Of a stretch of 64,000 nucleotides of DNA, positions 42,952 to 54,193 are shown piece by piece (position 1 is the stretch's first letter; each line of letters begins with the position of its first letter). The notes under the pieces are model-generated. The model worked only from the letters and a program-made list of their open reading frames with translations, was not told the origin of the DNA and did not search any database. Location: contig NC_092678.1 of assembly GCF_964355755.1 (NCBI RefSeq), forward strand, positions 9,336,922 to 9,400,921. Reading direction: 5' to 3'. This stretch comes from Antedon mediterranea. Its lineage: Eukaryota; Echinodermata; Crinoidea; Comatulida; Antedonidae. Made by a program: the position numbers and the translations under genes.

Positions 42952-44033
42952 AGCGAGAGAGAGATTAGCGAGAGAGAGAGAGAGAGAGGGAGAGAGAGGG
43001 AGAGAGAGATCAGCGAGGGAGAGATCAATAAGAGAGAGGGATCAGCAAGTGAGAGAGAGAGATCAGCGAGAGAGAGAGATCAGCGAGAGAGAGGGAGAGA
43101 TCAGTGAGAGAGAGAAATCAAAAAGAGAGAGAGAGAGATCAGCGAGAGAGAGATCAGCGAGAGATCAGCGAGAGAAAGAGAGATAAGCGAGAGTGAGAGA
43201 GAAATATCAGCGAGAGAGTGATCAGTGAGTGAGAGAGAGATCAGCGAGAGAGAGAAAGATCAGCGAGAGAGGGAGTGAGATAAGAGAGAGAGAGAAAGAT
43301 CAGCGAGAGAGAGATCAACGAGAGAGAGAGATCAGGGAGAGAGATCAGCGAGTGAGAGATCAGCGAAAGAGATCATCTAGAGAGAGAGAGAGAGAGAGAG
43401 GTCAGCAAGAGAGAGAGAGAGAGACATCGACAAGAGGGAGATCAGCGAGAGAAAGGTCAGCGAGAGAGAAAGATCAACAAGAGAGAGTGCAGCGAGAGAG
43501 AGAGAAAGATAAGCGAGAGAGAGAGATAAGCGAGAGAGAGATCAGCGAGAGAGAAATCAGTGAGGGAGAGATAAGCGAGAGAGAGATCAGCAAGAGAGAG
43601 ATCAGTGGGAGAGATCAGCGAGAGAGAGATCAGCAAGAAAGAGAGATCAGCAAGATATAGAGAGATCAGCGAGAGATATAGAGAGATCTGCGAGAGAGAG
43701 ATCAGCAAGAGAGAGATCAGTTAGAGAGAGATCAGCGAGAGAGAGATCAAGACGATAGAGATTTCAGCAACAGAGAGATATCACCGAGAGAGAGAGAGAT
43801 CAGCGAGAGAGAGAGAGAGAGAGAGATCAGTGAGAGAGAGAAAGAAAAATAACCGAGCAAGAGAGAGAGATCACCGAGACAGAGAGATCAGCTAGATAGA
43901 TCAGCGAGATAGAGAGAGAGATCAGCGAGATAGAGAGAGAAATCAGCGAGAGAGAGAGAAAGAGAGAGAGAGATCATCGAGAGAAAGAAAGAAGGAGGGA
44001 GAGAGATCAACGAGAGAGAGATTAACGATAGAG

Positions 44034-44071
<38 letters not shown>

Positions 44072-47000
44072 AGCGAGAGAGAGATTAGCGAGAGAGAGAG
44101 AGAGAGAGGGAGAGAGAGGGAGAGAGAGATCAGCGAGGGAGAGATCAATAAGAGAGAGGGATCAGCAAGTGAGAGAGAGAGATCAGCGAGAGAGAGAGAT
44201 CAGCGAGAGAGAGGGAGAGATCAGTGAGAGAGAGAAATCAAAAAGAGAGAGAGAGAGATCAGCGAGAGAGAGATCAGCGAGAGATCAGCGAGAGAAAGAG
44301 AGATAAGCGAGAGTGAGAGAGAAAGATCAGCGAGAGAGTGATCAGTGAGTGAGAGAGAGATCAGCGAGAGAGAGAAAGATCAGCGAGAGAGGGAGTGAGA
44401 TAAGAGAGAGAGAGAAAGATCAGCGAGAGAGAGATCAACGAGAGAGAGAGATCAGGGAGAGAGATCAGCGAGTGAGAGATCAGCGAAAGAGATCATCTAG
44501 AGAGAGAGAGAGAGAGAGAGGTCAGCAAGAGAGAGAGAGAGAGACATCGACAAGAGGGAGATCAGCGAGAGAAAGGTCAGCGAGAGAGAAAGATCAACAA
44601 GAGAGAGTGCAGCGAGAGAGAGAGAAAGATAAGCGAGAGAGAGAGATAAGCGAGAGAGAGATCAGCGAGAGAGAAATCAGTGAGGGAGAGATAAGCGAGA
44701 GAGAGATCAGCAAGAGAGAGATCAGTGGGAGAGATCAGCGAGAGAGAGATCAGCAAGAAAGAGAGATCAGCAAGATATAGAGAGATCAGCGAGAGATATA
44801 GAGAGATCTGCGAGAGAGAGATCAGCAAGAGAGAGATCAGTTAGAGAGAGATCAGCGAGAGAGAGATCAAGACGATAGAGATTTCAGCAACAGAGAGATA
44901 TCACCGAGAGAGAGAGAGATCAGCGAGAGAGAGAGAGAGAGAGAGATCAGTGAGAGAGAGAAAGAAAAATAACCGAGCAAGAGAGAGAGATCACCGAGAC
45001 AGAGAGATCAGCTAGATAGATCAGCGAGATAGAGAGAGAGATCAGCGAGATAGAGAGAGAAATCAGCGAGAGAGAGAGAAAGAGAGAGAGAGATCATCGA
45101 GAGAAAGAAAGAAGGAGGGAGAGAGATCAACGAGAGAGAGATTAACGATAGAGTTCAGCAAGAGAGAGAGAGAGAGAGATCAGCAAGAGAGAGAGAGATC
45201 GGCAAGAGGGAGATCGGCGAGGGAAAGGTCAGTGAGAGAGAAAGCGAGATCAACAAGAGAGAGTTGAGCGAGAGAGAGAGATAAGCAAGAGAGAGAGAGA
45301 TAAGCAAGAGAGAGATCAGCGAGAGAGAGAGAGTGATTAGCGACAGAGAGATCAGCGAGGGACAGATCAGCAAGAGAGAGAGATCAGCGAGGGAGAGATA
45401 AACAAGAGAGAGGGATCAGCAAGAGAGAGAGATCAGCGAGAGAGAGAGAGAGATCAGCGAGAGAGAGAGAGAGATCAGCGAGAGAGAGAGAGAGATAAGC
45501 GAGAGATCAGCGAGAGAAAGAGAGATAAGCGAGAGTTAGAGAGAAAGATCAGCGAGAGAGTGATCAGTGAGTGAGAGAGAGATCAGCGAGAGAGAGAAAG
45601 ATCAGCGAGAGAGGGAGTGAGATAAGAGAGAGAGAGAAAGATCAGCGAGAGAGAGATCAACGAGAGAGAGAGATCAGGGAGAGAGATCAGCGAGTGAGAG
45701 ATCAGCGAAAGAGATCATCTAGAGAGAGAGAGAGAGAGAGAGAGAGGTCAGCAAGAGAGAGAGAGAGAGACATCGACAAGAGGGAGATCAGCGAGAGAAA
45801 GGTCAGCGAGAGAGAAAGATCAACAAGAGAGAGTGCAGCGAGAGAGAGAGAAAGATAAGCGAGAGAGAGAGATAAGCGAGAGAGAGATCAGCGAGAGAGA
45901 AATCAGTGAGGGAGAGATAAGCGAGAGAGAGATCAGCAAGAGAGAGATCAGTGGGAGAGATCAGCGAGAGAGAGATCAGCAAGAAAGAGAGATCAGCAAG
46001 ATATAGAGAGATCAGCGAGAGATATAGAGAGATCTGCGAGAGAGAGATCAGCAAGAGAGAGATCAGTTAGAGAGAGATCAGCGAGAGAGAGATCAAGACG
46101 ATAGAGATATCAGCAACAGAGAGATATCACCGAGAGAGAGAGAGATCAGCGAGAGAGAGAGAGAGAGAGAGATCAGTGAGAGAGAGAAAGAAAAATAACC
46201 GAGCAAGAGAGAGAGATCACCGAGACAGAGAGATCAGCTAGATAGATCAGCGAGATAGAGAGAGAGATCAGCGAGATAGAGAGAGAAATCAGCGAGAGAG
46301 AGAGAAAGAGAGAGAGAGATCATCGAGAGAAAGAAAGAAGGAGGGAGAGAGATCAACGAGAGAGAGATTAACGATAGAGTTCAGCAAGAGAGAGAGAGAG
46401 AGAGATCAGCAAGAGAGAGAGAGATCGGCAAGAGGGAGATCGGCGAGGGAAAGGTCAGTGAGAGAGAGAGCGAGATCAACAAGAGAGAGTTGAGCGAGAG
46501 AGAGAGATAAGCAAGAGAGAGAGATAAGCAAGAGAGAGATCAGCGAGAGAGAGAGAGTGATTAGCGACAGAGAGATCAGCGAGGGACAGATCAGCAAGAG
46601 AGAGAGATCAGCGAGGGAGAGATAAACAAGAGAGAGGGATCAGCAAGAGAGAGAGATCAGCGAGAGAGAGAGAGAGATCAGCGAGAGAGAGAGAGAGATC
46701 AGCGAGAGAGAGAGAGATAAGCGAGAAAGAGAGAGAGAGAGACAGAGATATCAGCTAGAGGGATAAGCGAGATAGAGAGAGATCTGCAAGAGGAAGATCA
46801 TCGAGAGAGAGAGAAAGAGAGAGATCGATCAGTGAGAGAGAGATTAACGAGAGATATCAGCAAGATAGAGATCAGCGAGAGAGAAATCAGCGAGAGAGAG
46901 AGATCAGCAAGAGAGAGAGAGAGAGATCAGCAAGAGAGAGATTAGCGAGAGATAGATCAGCGAGAGATAGATAGAGATCAGTGACAGAAAGATCAGAGGG

Positions 47001-47203
47001 AGAGAAATCAACGGAGGAGAGATCAGCGAGAGAGAGACATCAGTGAGAGAGAGATAAGCGAAAGAGAGATCAGCGAGAGAGAGATCAGTGAGAAAGAGAG
47101 ATTAGCGATAGAGAGATCAGCATGAGAGAGATCAGCGGGAGATAGAGAGAGATCAGTGAGAGAGAAAGATAAGCGAGAGGGAGAGAGAGATCAGCTAGAG
47201 GGA

Positions 47204-47239
<36 letters not shown>

Positions 47240-47841
47240 AAGAGGGAGACCATCGAGAGAGAGAAAGAGAGAGATATTAGTGAGAGCGAGAATAACGAGA
47301 GAGATCAGCAAGAGGGAGAGAGAGATCAGCAAGAGAGAGAGAGAGAGATCGGTGAGAGAGAGATCAGCGATGGAGAGATTAGCGAGAGAGAGAGAGTGAT
47401 CAGCGAGAGAGAGAGAGAGATAAGCAAGGGAGAGATCAGTTAGAGAGATAGAAAGATCAGCAGGAGATATAGAAAGATCTGCGAGAGAGAGAAAGAGATT
47501 AGCAAGAGAGAGATCAGCTAGAGAGAGATCAGCGAGATAGATCAACAAGAGAGAGATATCAGCAACAGAGAGATATCAGCGAGAGAAAGATCAGCGATAG
47601 AGAGATAAGCGAGAGAGAGAGAGATCAGCGAGAGAGAGAGATCAGCGAGAGAGAGAGAGATCAGCGAGAAAGAGAGATCAGCGAGAGAGAGAGATCAGCG
47701 AGAGGGAGAGAGAGAGAAAGATCAGCGAGAGAGAGAGATCAGCAGGTGAGAAATCAGCGAGAGACAAATCAGCGAGAGAGAAAGATAAGCGAGAGATAGA
47801 GAGAGATCAGCGAGAGAGATAAGCGAGAGAGAGAGAGAGAG

Positions 47842-47881
<40 letters not shown>

Positions 47882-48240
47882 AGCTAGAGAGATCAACGAG
47901 AGAGAGAGATAAGCGACAGAGAAATCAGCGAGAGAGAGATCAGTGAGAGAGAGATCAGTGAGAGATAGATCAGCGGGAGAGAGAGATCAGCGAGAGAGAG
48001 ATCAGCGAGAGAGAAATCAACGGAGGAGAGATCAGCGAGAGAGAGACATCATTGAGCTCAGAGAGAGAGATAAGCGAGAGAGAGATCAGCGAGAGAGAGA
48101 GAGATCAGCGAGAGAGAGAGAGAGATCAGCGAGAAAGAGAGATTAGCGAGAGAGAGAGAGAGAGAGATAAAGATCAGCGAGAGAGAGAGAGAGATCAGCG
48201 AGAGAGAGATCAGCGAGAGAGAGGGAGAAATCAGTGAGAG
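38273..48240. repeat. Purine satellite (GATCAGCGAGAGA family), left block
   Basis: The basic unit is GATCAGCGAGAGA with a variable (GA)n spacer. From about 38,840 to 41,680 the spacer carries GATA, giving AGATAGATCAGCGAGAGAG units of 17-21 bp. From 41,684 the GATA-free form takes over and is arranged in larger blocks: the text from 42,829 recurs from 41,684 (offset about 1145). The text at 43,229-43,980 recurs at 44,349-45,100 (offset 1120) and in large part at 46,317 (offset 1226). Variants such as CGACAGAGAGACAG are concentrated near the left edge (38,900-39,130). All open frames here (Arg/Glu/Ser on one strand, Leu/Ser on the other) are repeat artefacts. Confidence 0.95.
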
Positions 48241-48358
48241 CAGGGAAGAGTTAAATTACATGGAAAACTCACGAGCCGTTGAGGCGTGTTAATGCAATTA
48301 AATCGCTATTGTTCTCTATTGTTTTGTGAATAAACTAACTTCCCCTTCAGTCCCATAC

Positions 48359-49115
48359 GGTGACTACTTCTTCGCATGCAGCTAAAGTAAAATGACGTCA
48401 CGTTAAAGCGTGTCGTCACAGAATCTCATGCATATGCAAAAGTTGTTTTGTTTCTGCTTCTTGTGCGCTCATGATTTTACTAAATGTTTTCAGAGTGATT
48501 AATGATGGTGCGATCTGTGGTACAGAAAATAATCCGATATTGCTCCAGATAACAAAGAAGCAGATTAAATATAGTTTTTTATTCGACCCATTTGGCTTAG
48601 ATGCCTAGCCCTAGAAAGACTTTCTATGATACCTACTCACTAGCGGCCTAACTAAAGACAAGTAAAATACAGTATACACTACCCACTATCAGGCCATCCA
48701 TATCCTCCCCTTCATCGTTACCGCGTGGCATTGTGCAGATACTAACCCAGCATACTAGCCCACCCACCCTAGCTCTCAGGTATGCACTGCGCTGCCACTA
48801 GACAGTAGGAGGCCTAGCCTATTTCAGCATTTGAAAATACATACTAATATTGTACATTTATTATTATTTTTTATTTGCACTGGAAGTATCTAGGTTCTCC
48901 TGTCATGTTAAAATTAAAGTATATTATTTATTATCCTCAGCAGTGAAAACAATTATATTTTGTTGTATATTTTCGATAAATCTCGCGTCGCGTGTGTGTG
49001 GTGTGGTGGAAAAAACTCTCAGCAAGTTTGCTTCATTAATATGCATGAGACTCTGTGACGACCCACTTTAACGTGACGTCATTTTACTTTAGCTGCATGC
49101 GAAGAAGTAGTCACC
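48359..49115. mobile_element. Nested 757-bp MULE-like element
   Basis: Inverted terminal repeats of at least 80 bp start GGTGACTACTTCTTCGCATG and continue CAGCTAAAGTAAAATGACGT at both ends (48359 and 49115). The 9-bp word GTCCCATAC flanks it exactly at 48350-48358 and 49116-49124. Length, long arms and 9-bp duplication parallel the 754-bp element at 4436-5189, but the end sequences differ. It has no transposase. It interrupts the P-like element close to its left end and is therefore the younger insertion. Confidence 0.8.
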
Positions 49116-49775
49116 GTCCCATACGCGCGGCACCGCCAATTACTGAATATGCTGCCACCAATGTGTAGATTGGCATTAGACTTGTTACCAGTCGTTTTTT
49201 TTTCAGATGTGCTTTTTGGTTTTTTAAAATAAAATAAGTGGTTTAACACTTAACGACTGATTTGAGACTATTTTGCACACGTTACACAAGCGTTTCCATT
49301 TAAAAAAATGTGTATTTTTACAAAGAAACACGCTTTTTAGGTGGATTTTCGGTAAGTATGCAATGGCCTTTTACGAAATGTATCGTCTTTTATATCAGCA
49401 TTTTGATACATATGCCTAAAAGTGCCTAATGTCTAGCTCAGATATGTGAAACCAATAACATCTATATATATTGTGGTTCCGTTTTTATTTGCGACCAATT
49501 CCGACCAAATACCAAAAATAAAAGATTTCTGAACCATCTTTACTCAGTTTTAGAGACTAAGATCGGCGGCGAGATGCTGGTAAGCTCCGCCCAGATAGAA
49601 GCTGTTGCTAGGCCTATCGGCCACCTATTGCTATTCTGTCAGGCAACCTGTTTTAGTTTTTCAATTGTTAAATAAGTCAAAAATACCAGGCTAACATAAA
49701 TGAAAGTTCTAGACCTAGGCCCCTAATTAATTAATTAATACTGTATATAATAATGTTTCCTTTTTTTCATCCACA

Positions 49776-49953
49776 GTTTCTTCATTTGTTGACATGGCCA
49801 AGATATTCCTTTCACAGAAGAAGCCTGATGGTACAAGACGGATTGTGTACTTTTTCCGTGAGAAAAACAACCAGGATGCTCTAGAAAACTATTTCAGTAT
49901 AGAAAGGAGTTGCCTTGGGAGATGGGAAAATCTGACAGTCACAACTTATTAGT
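49776..49953 (+). CDS. Candidate P-transposase-like C-terminal exon
   Basis: A pyrimidine tract ending CATCCACAG is an acceptor at 49776. The open frame from ATG 49794 reads MAKIFLSQKKPDGTRRIVYF, then FREKNNQDALENYFS, and ends in TTY before TAG (52 codons from the ATG). The phrase NQDALENYFS matches the conserved NQDxLExxFs segment near the C-terminus of P-element/THAP9 transposases; after it the homology stops. AATAAA signals follow near 50,108 and 50,127. It is probably the truncated last exon of the transposase once carried by this element. The match is short, so the assignment is tentative. Confidence 0.4.
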
Positions 49954-50540
49954 TATTTTAAATTGATACTTGTTTTGTAAATCTGTTGATTCAGCCATTT
50001 GAAGCAGATAAAGAATGTCACGGAACAAAATATATTTCAGTACTTACGAAGAATCTCTTTTTTTTACTCTGGTATTGATAAACATTATGACATCATGTAA
50101 CAATTTTAATAAAAAATTGTTTTGTAAATAAAGTATATTCTAAATTGTATGTTGGTTTGACTAAAAACAAAACACATAATTTGATGAATACATACTTTGA
50201 AATATACCTTTATTGACATGATTAAACAGTACTGATTTTTATACAAAATAAATTTACAACTCCAACCTTAAACTTTTTTTGTCTTTTGCTTTTATTTTAT
50301 TATTTGTTAAGTTACACCAGTGTGTGATAATACTCTGTTTGATATTGGAATTACACATTCCCTTTAGCGACAAAAACCTCTCCATTTCTAAATCTAAGTT
50401 TCTAAAAAACAAATTAATACACATCATCTTTTATGTGAAAAGCACCCCCTCCCCCTTGAACGTCACTTCAACCAGTCATTGGTGTAGTCTATAGGAAAGA
50501 ATTAGTTTCTTCTATACTTTTGACCTCCCAGCACAATAAA

Positions 50541-50667
50541 GTTCACATAAAATCATAATCTGTCCACTCATTATCGAACACATCAATTATCTCTAAAAGC
50601 TCCATGGCCTCACCAACATCCATTTCACTTGTATGTATTGTTATACTATAGTATTCACACAATGATC
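50541..50667 (-). CDS. Candidate terminal exon of unknown function, minus strand
   Basis: On the minus strand an acceptor TTATTTTTTTAG precedes an open frame of 41 codons. It reads SLCEYYSITIHTSEMDVGEA, then MELLEIIDVFDNEWTDYDFM before TGA. The acidic, hydrophobic-rich peptide looks coding, and minus-strand AATAAA words lie at about 50,290. It faces the plus-strand exon at 49776-49953, so two transcription units would converge inside the transposon. An open frame at 51418-51227 (starting in the right terminal repeat, MENSRTLHQTLQRAAPP) could be an upstream exon; this is speculative. Confidence 0.3.
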
Positions 50668-51437
50668 CTAAAAAAATAAGAAATATGTTTTATTAATTTG
50701 GATCTCTTAATTTTTATTATGTAAAACTGATAATACAATGCAGAATTATTTTCAGGCAGGGAAGACCTCTGGGCCTGGCCTTAGACCTATGTAGGCTACC
50801 GGTACATGCAACTGGCGCGCACAGGAGATACTTTTAATGGCCGAGTAGCCTACAAATACACTCTTATTGTTAAAACAGGATCAGGCTAATTTAGTTTGGT
50901 AAGCATATCAATTCTAAATAGGCCTAGGTAGGTAGCAAGAAGAGAAGATTGTAGGCCTAGCCTAGTAGTAGTTGAGTAGGGCCTATTTTAGGCTAAAGTA
51001 ACTAGGCTAGCCTAGGGCCAGCCTAGCTAGGAGTGCCAATACATTCTTACTATCTAGGGCCTAGGCCTACTAGCCCTAGATTGAAGTAGGACCTGGTGTA
51101 GCAAGTAGGCCTAGCCTATTACATATACTTGAAATGTGCGTACGGAAATTTTCTAAAAACGGAAAATACAAATACGACGACGACGACTACGTCGCGATAT
51201 ATATCGAAAAAGTTTAATGCGTCAGGTTACCAAGGGGGCGGTTCGACGAAGACGTCATCAGTAGTGTGTTGTTGCATGCCGTCACCGACCGGAAAACAAT
51301 CGCTTCTGGGCATGCGCAAAGCAATTACTTCGTCTTGAGCGAACATCCGTTGATTATGTAATCGAATCGGCGGTGCCGCGCGTTGTAACGTTTGATGTAA
51401 GGTCCGTGAGTTTTCCATGTAATTTAACTCTTCCCTG

Positions 51438-52416
51438 GTGAGAGAGAGATAAGCGAGAGAGAGAGATATCAGCTAGAGGGATCAGCGAGATAGAGAGAGA
51501 GATCTGCAAGAGGAAGATCATCGAGAGAGAGAAAGAGAGAGATCGATCAGTGAGAGAGAGATTAACGAGAGATATCAGCAAGATAGAGATCAGCGAGAGA
51601 GAGATCAGCAACAGAGAGAGAGAGAGAGATCAGCGAGAGAGAGATCAGCGAGAGATAGATCAGCGAGAGATAGATAGAGATCAGTGACAGAAAGATCAGA
51701 GAGAGAGAAATCAACGGAGGAGAGATCAGCGAGAGAGAGACATCAGTGAGAGAGAGATAAGCGGGAGAGAGATCAGCGAGAGAGAGATCAGTGAGAGAGA
51801 GATTAGCGATAGAGAGATCAGCATGAGAGAGATCAGCGAGATAGAGAGAGAGATCAGTGAGAGAGAAAAATAAGCGAGAGGGAGAGAGAGATCAGCTAGA
51901 GGGATCAGCGAGATAGAGAGAGAGATCTGCAAGAGGGAGACCATCGAGAGAGAGAGAGAAAGAGAGAGATATTAGTGAGAGCGAGAATAACGAGAGAGAT
52001 CAGCAAGAGGGAGAGAGAGATCAGCAAGAGAGAGAGATCGGTGAGAGAGAGAGATCAGCGATGGAGAGATCAGCGAGAGAGAGAGTGATCAGCGAGAGAG
52101 AGATCAGCGAGGGAGAGATCAGCGAGAGAGATAGAAAGATCAGCAGGAGATATAGAAAGATCTGCGAGAGAGAGAGAGAGAGATCAGCAAGAGAGAGATC
52201 AGCTAGAGAGAGATCAGCAAGATAGATCAACAAGAGAGAGATATCAGCAACAGAGAGATATCAGCGAGAGAAAGATCAGCGAGAGAGAGATCAGTGAGAA
52301 AGAAAGAGAAGCGAGAGAGAGAGAGAGAGAGAGATCAGCGAGAAAGAGAGATCAGCTAGAGAGATCAGCGAGATAGAGAGAGAAATCAGCGAAAGAGAGA
52401 AAGAGAGAGAGATCAT

Positions 52417-52447
<31 letters not shown>

Positions 52448-52680
52448 TCAGCGAGAGAGAGATTAACGAGAGAGATCAGCATGAGGGAGAGAGAGATAAG
52501 CGACAGAGAAATCAGCGAGAGAGAGATCAGTGAGAGAGAGATCAGTGAGATATAGATCAGCGGGAGAGAGAGATCAGCGAGAGAGAGATCAGCGAGAGAG
52601 AGATCAGCGAGAGAGAAATCAACGGAGGAGAGATCAGCGAGAGAGAGACATCAGTGAGAGAGAGATAAGCGAGAGAGAGA

Positions 52681-52711
<31 letters not shown>

Positions 52712-52808
52712 TAAAGATCAGCGAGAGAGAGAGAGAGAGATCAGCGAGAGAGAAATCAGCGAGAGAGAAAGATAAGCGAGAGATAGAGAGAGATCAGCGA
52801 GAGAGATA

Positions 52809-52857
<49 letters not shown>

Positions 52858-53313
52858 TCAGCGAGAGAGAGATAAACGAGAGAGAGAGATCAGGGAGAGA
52901 GATCAGCGAGTGAGAGATCAGCGAGTGAGAGATCAGCGAAAGAGATCATCTAGAGAGAGAGAGAGAGAGATCAGCAAGAGAGAGAGAGATCGGCAAGAGG
53001 GAGACCAGCGAGAGAAAGGTCAGCGAGAGAGAAAGATCAACAAGAGAGAGTTCAGCGAGAGAGAGAGAAAGATAAGCGAGAGAGAGAGATCAGCGAGAGA
53101 GAGAGAGAGAGATCAGCGAGAGAGAGAGAGAACAGCGAGAGAGAGAGATCAGCGAGAGAGAGATCAGCGAGAGGGAGAGAGAGAGAAAGATCAGCGAGAG
53201 AGAGAGAGATCAGCGGGTGAGAGATCAGCGAGAGACAAATCAGCGAGAGAGAAAGATAAGCGAGAGATAGAGAGAGATCAGCGAGAGAGATAAGCGAGAG
53301 AGAGAGAGAGAGA

Positions 53314-53355
<42 letters not shown>

Positions 53356-53977
53356 GAACTAGAGAGATCAACGAGAGAGAGAGAGAGATAAGCGACAGAG
53401 AAATCAGCGAGAGAGAGATCAGTGAGAGAGAGAGATCAGTGAGAGATAGATTAGCGGGAGAGAGAGATCAGCGAGAGAGAGATCAGCGAGAGAGAGATCA
53501 GCGAGAGAGAAATCAACGGAGGAGAGATCAGCGAGAGAGAGACATCAGTGAGAGAGAGATAAGCGAGAGAGAGATCAGCGAGAGAGAGAGATCAGCGAGA
53601 GAGAGAGAGAGATAAAGATCAGCGGGAGAGAGAGAGAGAGAGATCAGCGAGAGAGAGATCAGCGAGAGAGAAATCAGCGAGAGAGAAAGATAAGCGAGAG
53701 ATAGAGAGATCAGCGAGAGAGATAAGCGAGAGAGAGAGAGAGAGAGATCAGCGAGAGAGAGAGAGAGAGAGATCAGCTAGAGAGGTCAACGAGAGAGAGA
53801 GAGAGAGAGATAGGCGACAGAGAGATCAGCGAGAGAGAGATCAGTGAGAGAAAGATCAGCGGGGGAGAGAAATCGAGATCAGTGAGAGAGAGATCAGCGA
53901 GAGAGACTGAGATCAGCGAGAGAGATCAGCGAGAGAGAGAAAGAGAGAGAGAGATCAGCAAGAGAGAGAGTGTGAGA

Positions 53978-54020
<43 letters not shown>

Positions 54021-54156
54021 TAAGCAAGAGAGAGAGAGATCAGCGAGAGAGAGATCAGCGAGGGAGAGATCAGCAAGAGAAAGAGATCTGCAAATGAGAG
54101 AGATCAGCGAGAGAGAGATCAGCCATAGAAAGATCAGCGAGAGTAGGAGAGTGATT

Positions 54157-54193
<37 letters not shown>

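Larger units (their letters stand above)
48241..51437. mobile_element. P-element-like DNA transposon, 3.2 kb, inserted in the satellite
   Basis: Inverted ends of 33 bp begin CAGGGAAGAGTTAAATTACA and continue TGGAAAACTCACG at both termini. The 7-bp GTGAGAG flanks it at 48234-48240 and 51438-51444 (one more base could match in this repetitive target). A second, subterminal inverted repeat GCGCGGCACCGCC lies at 49125-49137 and 51371-51383. Short terminal plus subterminal inverted repeats and a 7-8-bp target duplication fit the P superfamily, and a plus-strand exon (49776-49953) has a P-transposase-like end. The left part is interrupted by a nested 757-bp element, so the original length was about 2.4 kb. 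No full transposase or THAP domain is present, so it is non-autonomous. Confidence 0.65.

Noticed and set aside
41955-53293. Many Arg/Glu/Ser-rich and Leu/Ser/Ile-rich open frames on both strands, some repeated exactly
   Set aside because: They translate the GATCAGCGAGAGA satellite. Identical frames at 43,229 and 44,349 reflect duplicated repeat blocks, not gene families.
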